Below are positions 1-5,600 of a stretch of DNA of 6,278 nucleotides, piece after piece. The stretch is taken from positions 1-6,278 of the forward strand of contig JAJRYW010000362.1 of the NCBI GenBank assembly GCA_024275555.1, read 5' to 3'. The number at the start of each line of letters is the position of its first letter. The first letter of the stretch is position 1. The DNA is from Calditrichota bacterium. Its GTDB lineage: Bacteria > Calditrichota > Calditrichia > RBG-13-44-9 > J075. A model generated the notes under the pieces. That model searched no databases and was not told the DNA's origin. It was given only the letters and a program-made list of their open reading frames with translations. Both the position numbers and the translations under genes were made by a program.

Positions 1-1455
1 AATGATTACGGCGCCGGCGTGATCGACGTGTGGGCGGCGTTCCTCAGTTTAGGTGTGCCCGCCGCGCCGGAACAGTTCTCCGCCTACAGCGATTACACCA
101 TGCCCGCCTCCATGCAACTGCTCTGGCACGATCCCACCCACCTGGCCAACGGAGATACGCTCACGCCGGGAAGCTTCAAAATCCATATCAAGCGTGATGG
201 AATGGTGCTCGACTCGATTGCTGCCGGAATAGGGGAGTACCTCGACGCCGGTTTAACGGACGGCCAGGAGTATCACTATGAAATCTATGCCCAAATTGAC
301 ACCTCAGGCTTAGCCAGCCAAACCGTCGCGGCTGCCTGGATTGCCGGCGGTTCGCCGATTCCCAACCCGCCGCTTAATTTTTCTGTTTCCGGGGATCAGA
401 ATCAAATCAATATTACCTGGAGCAATCCGGCGGAGAATATCGACGGAACGCCTATGGATGATTTTGCCGGGGTGAATCTTTACCAAAACGGCGTCCTGGT
501 CGCTGCTTTTAATCGCGCCCGCAGCGATACCGGCAGCGCCGATACAGACAGTTACGCCCCTGCCGCCCCGGGTTTTTATGAATGGCGTCTGACCGTGATC
601 GATGATGAAAATCCACCAAACGAAAGCGCCCCTTCCGCATCGGTGGGCACCCCGCTCAGCGTGCCTTTTCTGGAAGAATTCAGCCAGGCCGGAGATCCCA
701 ACCCGGGCTTGTGGATTAACCAAAACGCCGATGTGAATGACCGGGCCGATCAACCGCCCAGCGGGCCGTATGCGCTCAATCTCAATGGGTTGCCCAACGG
801 AGAAGATATCATCGAAAGCAAGGCAATTGACCTGAGCGCCCTGCAGGGCAGCGGGGTGCAATTGTCTTATTATTACCAGCCCCAGGGGACCGGAAACCGG
901 CCCGAGACCGAGGACAGTCTGCGGCTTTATTTCAAAAACGACCAGGGCGAGTGGCTGTTGGTGCGGGCCTACCCCGGAACCGCTGTGCAGCCCTTTCAGC
1001 AGGAGCTGGTCGACATCGAAAGTGAACCTGCCGGAAACGGCACATTTTTTCACGGGCAGTTCCAGGTGCGCTTCCGCAGCACCGGGGGAGCCGGCACCCT
1101 GCCGAATGACGATTGGTTTATTGACAACGTCGCCCTGGACCTGCCCACCGGCATTGAAGACCAGGCCGGCCCGCCCCGTCAATTTGCCGTGGACGCCAAC
1201 TATCCCAACCCGTTTAATCCCATTACCACCATTCGTTACCAGTTGCCGCACCGGGAACGGGTTTCGCTGGTGATCTTCAACACCCTGGGCCAGAAAGTGC
1301 GCACCCTGCTGGATCAGCCCATCGGCGCCGGTGTGCACCAGGCAGTCTGGAACGGCCGGGATGATTTGGGCCGGCCGGTCGCCTCGGGAATCTACCTGTA
1401 TCGGTTTCACGCCGGGGAATTCCAGCGCACCCAGAAAATGATTTTGCTGAAATAG
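1..1455 (+). CDS. Secreted protein, C-terminal part (probable S8 subtilase with FnIII, MAM-like and T9SS sorting domains); 5' end missing
   Basis: The reading frame is open from base 1 to a TAG at 1453-1455, giving 484 visible residues; the true start lies upstream of the window. Residues 1-17 (NDYGAG-VIDVW-AAFLSLG) resemble the closing helix of a subtilisin-like (S8) catalytic domain, which usually ends in GxGxV-D-A/V followed by an alanine-rich helix. No catalytic residue is in view, so the protease call is inferred from this short piece. Two fibronectin-III-like modules follow at about 20-115 and 120-217; the second opens with PNPPLNFSV and has the typical NITW strand. Residues about 222-380 form a MAM/jelly-roll-like sandwich beginning FLEEFSQ and ending DDWFIDNVAL, a common ending for such modules. 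Residues 394-484 are a T9SS type A sorting domain: YPNPFNP at 401-407, a TTIRYQLP strand, LGQKVRTLL, then SGIYLYRF and a basic/hydrophobic end MILLK. The protein should be exported by Sec, then T9SS, with the tail removed. I noticed no cysteine in the visible part. Sorting domain is confident, peptidase identity moderate. Confidence 0.85.
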   Translation, partial: NDYGAGVIDVWAAFLSLGVPAAPEQFSAYSDYTMPASMQLLWHDPTHLANGDTLTPGSFKIHIKRDGMVLDSIAAGIGEYLDAGLTDGQEYHYEIYAQIDTSGLASQTVAAAWIAGGSPIPNPPLNFSVSGDQNQINITWSNPAENIDGTPMDDFAGVNLYQNGVLVAAFNRARSDTGSADTDSYAPAAPGFYEWRLTVIDDENPPNESAPSASVGTPLSVPFLEEFSQAGDPNPGLWINQNADVNDRADQPPSGPYALNLNGLPNGEDIIESKAIDLSALQGSGVQLSYYYQPQGTGNRPETEDSLRLYFKNDQGEWLLVRAYPGTAVQPFQQELVDIESEPAGNGTFFHGQFQVRFRSTGGAGTLPNDDWFIDNVALDLPTGIEDQAGPPRQFAVDANYPNPFNPITTIRYQLPHRERVSLVIFNTLGQKVRTLLDQPIGAGVHQAVWNGRDDLGRPVASGIYLYRFHAGEFQRTQKMILLK

Positions 1456-1499
1456 GCCGGTAACATTTTAGAGGTCGCTAATTAAATGCGGCAGACAGG

Positions 1500-1607
1500 C
1501 GAACGAAGCGGAGCGAGAAATCTGGGCGCCTACAACACCCTGTTTGCTGAAATAATTGAACGGTAAAGACAAGGTTTCGAGTGTTAACAGATTTCTCTCT
1601 TCGTTCG
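1500..1607. repeat. Imperfect long inverted repeat (arms 1500-1523 and 1589-1607)
   Basis: The left arm reads CGAACGAAG + CGGAGC + GAGAAATCT. The reverse complement of the right arm reads CGAACGAAG + A + GAGAAATCT. The two 9-base blocks match perfectly on both sides, and only the central spacer differs (six bases versus one). About 65 bases separate the arms. From memory, the GAACGAAG...GAGAAATCT wording resembles a dispersed intergenic repeat seen in many Bacteroidota-related genomes. The arrangement could be two oppositely oriented copies of that repeat or the ends of a small non-autonomous element. No target-site duplication is evident. Confidence 0.7.
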
Positions 1608-1619
1608 AAATGACAATGT

Positions 1620-1643
1620 AGAGACGCCCGGCATGGCGTCTCT
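1620..1643. repeat. Palindromic hairpin AGAGACGCC / GGCGTCTCT
   Basis: A perfect 9-base stem (1620-1628 with 1635-1643) encloses the six-base loop CGGCAT. GTAGAGACG...CGTCTCTAC palindromes are, as I recall, a recurrent dispersed repeat type in cyanobacteria and several other phyla. This copy sits 12 bases after the right arm of the preceding inverted repeat. No run of T follows on either strand, so a simple intrinsic terminator is unlikely. Confidence 0.75.
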
Positions 1644-1692
1644 GCTTATAGACACGTGAAAAAATTTGAGAAGGCCGCCAGTTCTCAGGCAA

Positions 1693-1731
1693 CCGCATTC
1701 CGGTCTGCCGGAACTGTGAAGCATGTCGCAA
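1693..1731. repeat. Direct repeat, copy 1 (with internal TTCCGG/CCGGAA hairpin)
   Basis: This 39-base unit shares its first 16 bases (CCGCATTCCGGTCTGC) exactly with copy 2 at 1788-1827. The remainder is diverged, with scattered substitutions and about one indel, and both copies end in CGCAA. It contains a perfect 6-base stem TTCCGG/CCGGAA with loop TCTG. Confidence 0.7.
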
Positions 1732-1787
1732 GCTTATGATCTTTGAAAAATCAACCGGGCCGCTTTAAAAGGCATGTAAGCTGGTAG

Positions 1788-1827
1788 CCGCATTCCGGTC
1801 TGCGGGAATTGCGAAACAGCGCCGCAA
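1788..1827. repeat. Direct repeat, copy 2 (decayed hairpin)
   Basis: This is the second copy of the unit at 1693-1731, starting 95 bases later. Its first 16 bases are identical, then it diverges to GGGAATTGCGAA where copy 1 has CGGAACTGTGAA. The stem shortens to ATTCC/GGAAT here. One stem arm has changed without full compensation, suggesting that this copy is decaying or follows a different pairing rule. Confidence 0.65.
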
Positions 1828-1834
1828 CAAAGAC

Positions 1835-1867
1835 AGTAAATATGCGCAGTTTAAAGTGTGCGAGTAC
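1835..1867. repeat. Direct repeat block, copy 1 (AGTAAATATGCGCA + GCGCAGTTTAAAG)
   Basis: Bases 1835-1848 (AGTAAATATGCGCA) recur exactly at 1983-1996. Overlapping this, bases 1844-1867 match bases 1949-1972 at about 18 of 24 positions (GCGCAGT-T/C-TAAAG...TGC...TAC). In copy 1 the two motifs are joined. In the second region they are separated and in reversed order, so the block has been rearranged. Confidence 0.6.
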
Positions 1868-1916
1868 TCATTTGCTTTAGTCTTGGCAATGTAAGCGGAG
1901 CTTAGAGGGAAAAGTG

Positions 1917-1940
1917 CGTTCCAAGCGGAAGCTTGGAACG
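1917..1940. repeat. Perfect 10-bp hairpin with GGAA loop
   Basis: CGTTCCAAGC (1917-1926) pairs perfectly with GCTTGGAACG (1931-1940) around the loop GGAA, a GNRA-type tetraloop if transcribed. The 3' arm continues into GAGGAGGA. The 12-base core AAGCGGAAGCTT (1923-1934) is related to the cores at 2089-2100 and 2158-2169. There is no following T run, so it is not a classical terminator on the + strand. Confidence 0.8.
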
Positions 1941-1947
1941 AGGAGGA
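1932..1947. repeat. 16-base direct repeat CTTGGAACGAGGAGGA, copy 1
   Basis: This 16-base string recurs exactly at 2058-2073, 126 bases downstream. Here it forms the 3' arm and tail of the perfect hairpin at 1917-1940. Confidence 0.8.
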
Positions 1948-1948
1948 A

Positions 1949-1996
1949 GCGCAGTCTAAAGCCTGCACCTACCGGTAATCAGAGTAAATATGCGCA
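1949..1996. repeat. Direct repeat block, rearranged copy 2
   Basis: Bases 1949-1972 are the diverged partner of 1844-1867, and bases 1983-1996 repeat AGTAAATATGCGCA of 1835-1848. The segment GCAGTCTAAAGCCTGC can fold into a 6-position stem with one mismatch around a TAAA loop. From memory this resembles the GCAGACTAAAGTCTGC-type dispersed palindromes of several phyla. Confidence 0.55.
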
Positions 1997-2006
1997 TTCT
2001 TGCCAA

Positions 2007-2053
2007 AGGCATCCCTTCGGGAAAAGCCTGTGTTTACATCCCGTTTTATCGGG
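2007..2053. repeat. Tandem small hairpins
   Basis: Bases 2007-2029 can fold as AGGC/GCCT (2007-2010 with 2026-2029) enclosing TCCC/GGGA (2012-2015 with 2019-2022). Bases 2040-2053 fold as CCCG/CGGG around TTTTAT. The stems are short but consecutive, consistent with another dispersed repeat unit within the island. Confidence 0.45.
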
Positions 2054-2057
2054 GCGC

Positions 2058-2073
2058 CTTGGAACGAGGAGGA
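2058..2073. repeat. 16-base direct repeat CTTGGAACGAGGAGGA, copy 2 (orphan hairpin arm)
   Basis: This is an exact copy of 1932-1947, but the matching left arm (CGTTCCAAG) is absent upstream, where the sequence reads TCGGGGCGC. It therefore looks like half of the hairpin element joined to foreign sequence, i.e. a recombination or deletion junction. Confidence 0.75.
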
Positions 2074-2086
2074 TAAAAGAGGAACA

Positions 2087-2102
2087 CCAAACTTCAGTTT
2101 GG
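2087..2102. repeat. Hairpin CCAAAC-TTCA-GTTTGG
   Basis: A 6-base stem (2087-2092 with 2097-2102) encloses TTCA; the formal palindrome extends to 7 bases including the T-A closing pair. On the - strand the loop reads TGAA, matching the hairpin at 2155-2172. The core AAACTTCAGTTT (2089-2100) is, read on the - strand, AAACTGAAGTTT. Confidence 0.7.
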
Positions 2103-2154
2103 CTGTGACAATAATTTCTATGTTGCTGGAGAGAATTATCGTCTACGTATCGCT

Positions 2155-2172
2155 GTCAAGCTGAAGCTTGAC
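2155..2172. repeat. Hairpin GTCAAGC-TGAA-GCTTGAC
   Basis: A perfect 7-base stem (2155-2161 with 2166-2172) surrounds the loop TGAA, 8 bases if the T-A closing pair is counted. The core AAGCTGAAGCTT (2158-2169) differs from the core at 1923-1934 only in the first loop base. Confidence 0.75.
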
Positions 2173-2218
2173 GCTCCTGTTTCCCCTCCCGCTCCCGTAC
2201 ATTGAAGCGCAGGCCGGC

Positions 2219-2250
2219 AGCCGCTCCGAAGGAGCCCCTTCGGAGCGGCT
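2219..2250. repeat. Perfect 14-bp hairpin AGCCGCTCCGAAGG / CCTTCGGAGCGGCT
   Basis: The arms at 2219-2232 and 2237-2250 are perfect reverse complements around the loop AGCC. This is the strongest stem in the window. No T tract follows on either strand. The GTAGCCGCTCCGAAGG-type wording resembles a dispersed REP-like palindrome as I recall it. It lies 324 bases before the next start codon. Confidence 0.85.
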
Positions 2251-2295
2251 ACCAGACCAGACTATATTCGCGGATTAATTTACGCCTCTATAAAT

Positions 2296-2397
2296 TTCCC
2301 CACCCCGGCCCTCCCCGAAATCGGGGAGGGAGGCCGGTTTCCCCGATTTCGGGCTTCGTCGTGAGCTCAGCCGAACGGGGGATTAAGAGGGGGATAT
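2296..2397. repeat. C-rich/G-rich palindromic block with two competing hairpins
   Basis: Hairpin 1 pairs CCGGCC (2305-2310) with GGCCGG (2332-2337) and CTCCCCGA (2311-2318) with TCGGGGAG (2321-2328), leaving a 3-base bulge and a tight AA centre. Hairpin 2 would pair bases 2314-2327 with 2340-2353 (TCCCCGATTTCGGG), a perfect 14-base match. The two share bases and cannot coexist. The right part, 2375-2396, is a G-rich run (GGGGGATTAAGAGGGGGA). It may be one dispersed repeat or two nested ones. Confidence 0.65.
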
Positions 2398-2573
2398 TAC
2401 TATTGCATGAAGGCAACTACCCAAATACATTTCATTTTTCGGAAACTAATTCACGTCTCAATAAAGAGCAGTCTATCAATAACCTGAGTAGTTACTTTAA
2501 TTTTGCCGGGAGGGCTGAATAAGTTATCCCGGAATTGTTTAACAGCAGTCCGATTAAAACCGTACGGAATTCT

Positions 2574-3872
2574 ATGAAACTATCATCCCCACTGTTTTTT
2601 TTGTGCCTGGCAACGGCCTTGCTTATGACCGGTGTTGCCCAGGAATGGCGCCTGCGGACAACGCCTACCAACATAACCCTCCAATCCCTCAGTTTTGTCG
2701 ACAGCCTGACCGGGTGGGCTGCCGGAGATTCCGGAATTATCATCCACACCAGCGACGGCGGGCGGAGTTGGAGCATCCAGAACAGCAACACCCCGGAAAA
2801 TATTCGCGATATTTTTTTCCTGGACCATAATTACGGTTGGGCGACAGCCTGGAGCTTATCCAATCCCTTCGGCACCCTGATCCTTTCCACCACCGATGGG
2901 GGCGTCAGCTGGACCGTCGATCCCTTCGCCGAAGAAAACATATTCATGAATACGGTTTTCTTTTTAGATTCTTTGAACGGCTGGATGGGGGGCACGCCGG
3001 GCGGCTTATTCTTTAGCCGGGACGGCGGGAAACATTGGACCCGGGCGCCCGTGGATTCCGGGGGCGGGGCCGGGATGCCGGTGGAAAATTTCCTTTTTTA
3101 TGATTCACTCTACGGATACGCCAACGGCGGCAAGATTGATTTAATGGGCGTGGTGTGGCGGACCGTCGATGGAGGACAATCCTGGTCGCCCCGGGCGTTA
3201 GGTCCGGAACCGATCCGGCAGCTTCATATTTTTGATTCGTTAAATGTCATTGGTGTGGGGGGCGATTTCGAATACGGCGCATCCGTGGTGCACACCACCG
3301 ACGGCGGCGAGAGCTGGAACTATCGCACCCTGGGGATTTTCGGCATGGCCCTGGCTTTATCCTTCCGCACCGAACAGGAAGGCTGGGCGCCCATCGGTTA
3401 TGCCCGCACTTTCATGCGCACTACCGACGCCGGCGAAACCTGGCAGGAAATCCAGACTCCCCAGGACGCCGTAATCCTGGATTTGGTTTTCACAGATTCT
3501 CTGCACGGCTATGCGGTGGGCGCTAACGGGGTCTTTTTAACCTTTGATAATTTAGTGGGCGTCGCCCTGGCCGGCGAACGTCCCAATCGGCCCGAAGAGC
3601 CCATCTTGCTCCGGAACTATCCCAATCCCTTTAATCCGTCCACAAATTTGAGTTTTCGCATTACCGAAAGCGGCCTGGTGGAATTAGCCGTCTATGATTT
3701 GTTGGGGAGACGGATCAGAACGCTGGTAAACAAAACGCTTCTTCCGGGACGCTACCAGGTTGTGTGGGATGGCAGAAATGAGTTTGGGGAGGCGGTTCCC
3801 AGCGGGGCATACTGGTACCGTTTAAACACCGGGGGATTTGTACAGACCCGGCAGATGCTTTTGGTGCGCTGA
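2574..3872 (+). CDS. Secreted Ycf48-like Asp-box beta-propeller protein with T9SS sorting domain
   Basis: The ATG at 2574 gives a 432-residue protein with a clean signal peptide: MK, a hydrophobic stretch at 6-20, and probable cleavage after VAQ (23). An in-frame TTG at 2535 would add 13 residues before the signal peptide and is rejected. An ACGGA five bases upstream is a weak ribosome binding site. The body carries six Asp boxes ([ST]xDGGxxW type) at residues 59-66, 106-113, 148-155, 197-204, 241-248 and 283-290, spaced 42-49 residues apart; the last has TTDAGETW with Ala for Gly. Each follows a strand such as GWAAG or YGYANGG, the pattern of Ycf48/Hcf136-like propellers, which mediate binding rather than catalysis. 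Residues about 345-432 form the sorting domain: NYPNPFNP at 348-355, LLGRRIRTLV, then SGAYWYRL and the end QMLLVR. The protein should be exported by Sec and then T9SS to the cell surface. Its ligand is unknown. It converges with the next gene. Confidence 0.9.
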   Translation: MKLSSPLFFLCLATALLMTGVAQEWRLRTTPTNITLQSLSFVDSLTGWAAGDSGIIIHTSDGGRSWSIQNSNTPENIRDIFFLDHNYGWATAWSLSNPFGTLILSTTDGGVSWTVDPFAEENIFMNTVFFLDSLNGWMGGTPGGLFFSRDGGKHWTRAPVDSGGGAGMPVENFLFYDSLYGYANGGKIDLMGVVWRTVDGGQSWSPRALGPEPIRQLHIFDSLNVIGVGGDFEYGASVVHTTDGGESWNYRTLGIFGMALALSFRTEQEGWAPIGYARTFMRTTDAGETWQEIQTPQDAVILDLVFTDSLHGYAVGANGVFLTFDNLVGVALAGERPNRPEEPILLRNYPNPFNPSTNLSFRITESGLVELAVYDLLGRRIRTLVNKTLLPGRYQVVWDGRNEFGEAVPSGAYWYRLNTGGFVQTRQMLLVR

Positions 3873-3975
3873 GCCTCGCAGCGGTTTTCGCGTTGTTTTG
3901 CTCTGCGCAACCGGTGCGCCGCGTGTGTCAGCCCGGGCAGCGGAAAGCCCGGCGGGACAGCGTGTGCAGCCGGAT
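3873..3975. terminator. Convergent intergenic gap with a weak stem-loop
   Basis: Two genes converge here with 103 bases between stop codons, so a bidirectional terminator would be expected. A stem CCGGGC/GCCCGG (3933-3938 with 3947-3952, loop AGCGGAAA) and a smaller one GCGCA/TGCGC (3905-3909 with 3915-3919) are present. Neither is followed by a T run on either strand. The terminator role is therefore inferred from position only. Confidence 0.3.
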
Positions 3976-5592
3976 CTAATTCAATAACAACAACTTTTTC
4001 GTTTGCTGTTCCCGGCCGACGCTGAGGCGGTACAGGTAAACCCCGCTCGGCAACCCCCGCGGCGCCCACTGGTAGGTATAGGTTCCGGCCGATAGCGATT
4101 GATCCACGATAGTTGCCGTCCGTTTTCCTTCCAGGGAATAGACTTCCAGCCGAACATGACCCGCTTTACGTAAAGTAAAAGGAAATTGGGTGCTCCCGTT
4201 AAAGGGATTGGGGAAGTTCTGTTCCAGCAGAAAATTCCCCGGCGTGTTAGCGGATTCGGATTGGGGGATTCCGGTAGGCGCCAGGTCGATGCGGGCGCTC
4301 CAGGCCTGGTAGATGCCGGTATAATTATCCATCCAAACCGGGTAGAGGACATTCCCAACCGCAACAATATCAATATTATCTCCCTGGTAGCCTTGCCCCA
4401 GTCCGCCCAGGGGAAGCGGTTTAAAATGGTGGTCGGCGATCTCATACTCTTGCCAGGTGTCGCCGCCGTCAACAGAGCGGGAGAGGAACACCCCGGTGGA
4501 ATCGCTGGTGGTGGTGCGGTCATCATAATAAAGAATGTTTATGGCGCCCTGGTCATCCACGGCAATAGCGGGCATAAACTGAATTTTGCCATTATTCAGC
4601 GCGTCCTGGTTTACCCGGATGCCGGCCGACCAGCTTGCTCCGCCATTGGTCGAACGATGCAGAATAATATCCGGATCGTTTCCGGCCGGGGCCAGGTTGC
4701 TCTGGGCGTTGACGATGTAAATCCATCCGTCCCGGGGGCCGCCGCTGTTGTCCACGGCAATGCGGGGCAGCCCGTCTACGCGAATGTTTGACTTCTCGGG
4801 CATCAACCCCCGGATGCCCCGGACTGCGTAGGCGTTTTCCGTGACAGACCAGGAGCCGCCCCCGTCCGCCGAGGACGCGTAGCCGATGGAAATTTCCGTA
4901 AAGGGCGAGGATGTCTGCACCCGCGCCCAACAGACATGCACCCGGCCGTCGGCGTCTATAGCGATATCGCCGCCGGCGCTTTGCTGGGTGGGGTTGTTGA
5001 TCCGGATGGGAGCAGACCAACTGGCCCCGCCGTTGTCCGTATATACAATCGAGGTGGGGTAGGGGCTGAACAGGTTAACCCACACCGCGTAAGTGCGGCC
5101 GTAGAAATTGCTGGCCGGAAAACCGTCGCTGGCCACTGCGGCCCGCTCCAGTAAATCCGTGGTGATGGTGTATTGCGACGACAAGCTCAATCCCCGGTCG
5201 GTGGAAAAATGAGAGTAGAGACCGGTGAAGGGGCCGCTGCCCAGGCGGGTCAGAATAAACCGGCCGTCCTTATCGATGGCAATACCCGGATCGCCGCCGT
5301 GGAAGGGGATGGGGCTGCCGGTGCAGGTGTCGTTGCCGAACCAGCTATTGCCGCCGTCCGTGGATGCGTAGACGCCCTCGGAAACGAAGAAAGGCGAAAA
5401 GTTGATCGTATTCGCAGAGGCAAAGAGAACATTCGGGTCGCCGGGATGCACGGTGATCAGCACTTCGGTTTGCGTGACAGCGCTCGGGTAGAGCCGAAAG
5501 CTCGGATTAACTTGTATATTTTGTCCCAACACGGCGATGATGGGAAGCATGGCGGTCAAAACCGATAACAAAAAGCAACGAAACATAGTCAT
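3976..5592 (-). CDS. Secreted sialidase-like (Asp-box/BNR) beta-propeller protein with T9SS sorting domain
   Basis: The ATG at 5590-5592 gives 538 residues ending in TAG at 3976-3978. This start is chosen because AGGAG lies eight bases upstream and the signal peptide begins at once (MTMFRCF, then a hydrophobic stretch to about VLGQ, 24). An upstream in-frame extension to 5685 adds a charged, non-signal leader. The propeller has Asp boxes at residues 77-84 (STDGGNSW), 185-192, 241-248, 314-321 and 373-380, plus a degenerate one at 130-137 (STDRGLSL). Each blade also has a strand like GIAIDKDGR, DIAIDADGRVHV or AIAVDDQGAINILYYDD. This is the layout of the sialidase/exo-alpha-sialidase superfamily, but I do not see a convincing catalytic arginine triad or nucleophile tyrosine, so enzymatic activity is not claimed. 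Residues 453-538 are the sorting domain, with NFPNPFNG at 459-466 instead of the usual final Pro, then SGVYLYRL and the basic end TKKLLLLN. It lies 128 bases downstream of a TonB-dependent receptor gene on the same strand and may share its transcript. Confidence 0.88.
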   Translation of the reverse strand: MTMFRCFLLSVLTAMLPIIAVLGQNIQVNPSFRLYPSAVTQTEVLITVHPGDPNVLFASANTINFSPFFVSEGVYASTDGGNSWFGNDTCTGSPIPFHGGDPGIAIDKDGRFILTRLGSGPFTGLYSHFSTDRGLSLSSQYTITTDLLERAAVASDGFPASNFYGRTYAVWVNLFSPYPTSIVYTDNGGASWSAPIRINNPTQQSAGGDIAIDADGRVHVCWARVQTSSPFTEISIGYASSADGGGSWSVTENAYAVRGIRGLMPEKSNIRVDGLPRIAVDNSGGPRDGWIYIVNAQSNLAPAGNDPDIILHRSTNGGASWSAGIRVNQDALNNGKIQFMPAIAVDDQGAINILYYDDRTTTSDSTGVFLSRSVDGGDTWQEYEIADHHFKPLPLGGLGQGYQGDNIDIVAVGNVLYPVWMDNYTGIYQAWSARIDLAPTGIPQSESANTPGNFLLEQNFPNPFNGSTQFPFTLRKAGHVRLEVYSLEGKRTATIVDQSLSAGTYTYQWAPRGLPSGVYLYRLSVGREQQTKKLLLLN

Positions 5593-5600
5593 TCTTTTCT

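Larger units (their letters stand above)
1456..2573. other. Non-coding repeat island between two T9SS cargo genes
   Basis: This 1.1-kb stretch carries no convincing gene. Open frames across it (for example 2202-2522 on + and 1468-1731 on -) simply translate palindromic repeats. They lack family-like composition and a credible ribosome binding site. It holds a series of unrelated inverted repeats and decayed direct repeats, listed separately, from about 1500 to 2400. Bases 1456-1499 show no clear terminator for the upstream gene. Bases 2400-2573 are AT-richer and repeat-poor and are the likely promoter/leader of the gene at 2574. I could not find a well-spaced -35/-10 pair there. Confidence 0.8.

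Noticed and set aside
310..1410. Long (366 codons) open frame on the - strand opposite the first gene
   Set aside because: It lies wholly within the well-supported + strand coding region, has no recognisable domain, and arises from GC-rich codon use leaving few antisense stops. The + frame has clear FnIII and sorting-domain motifs.
1468..1731. Open frame of 87 codons on - in the repeat island
   Set aside because: It translates the GAGAAATCT inverted repeat and the TTCCGG repeat; the low-information sequence resembles typical spurious calls over dispersed repeats.
1693..2172. Possible CRISPR array because of multiple repeats and palindromes
   Set aside because: The repeats differ in sequence and length, the spacing is irregular, no unit recurs more than twice, and no cas gene is in view.
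2498..2505. TAATTTTG matching the Bacteroidota -7 promoter element TAnnTTTG, upstream of 2574
   Set aside because: No TTG or TTTG -33 element is found at the expected distance, and an eight-base degenerate match in AT-rich sequence is expected by chance.
2202..2522. Open frame of 106 codons on + through the repeat island
   Set aside because: Its first half is a translation of the 14-bp palindrome and the C-rich block, it has no signal or domain, and no convincing ribosome binding site.
2535..2573. Upstream TTG start for the Ycf48-like gene
   Set aside because: It would place 13 polar residues before a normal signal peptide; the ATG at 2574 starts directly with MK plus a hydrophobic core.
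1456..2573. tRNA or other structured RNA gene in the gap
   Set aside because: No cloverleaf, no TTCGA T-loop context with a proper acceptor stem, and the hairpins are better explained as repeats.
4186..4791. Open frame of 201 codons on + and a 181-codon frame on - (3981-4526) within the sialidase-like gene
   Set aside because: Both are alternative-frame shadows of the strongly supported - strand gene with Asp boxes and sorting domain; neither shows family motifs.
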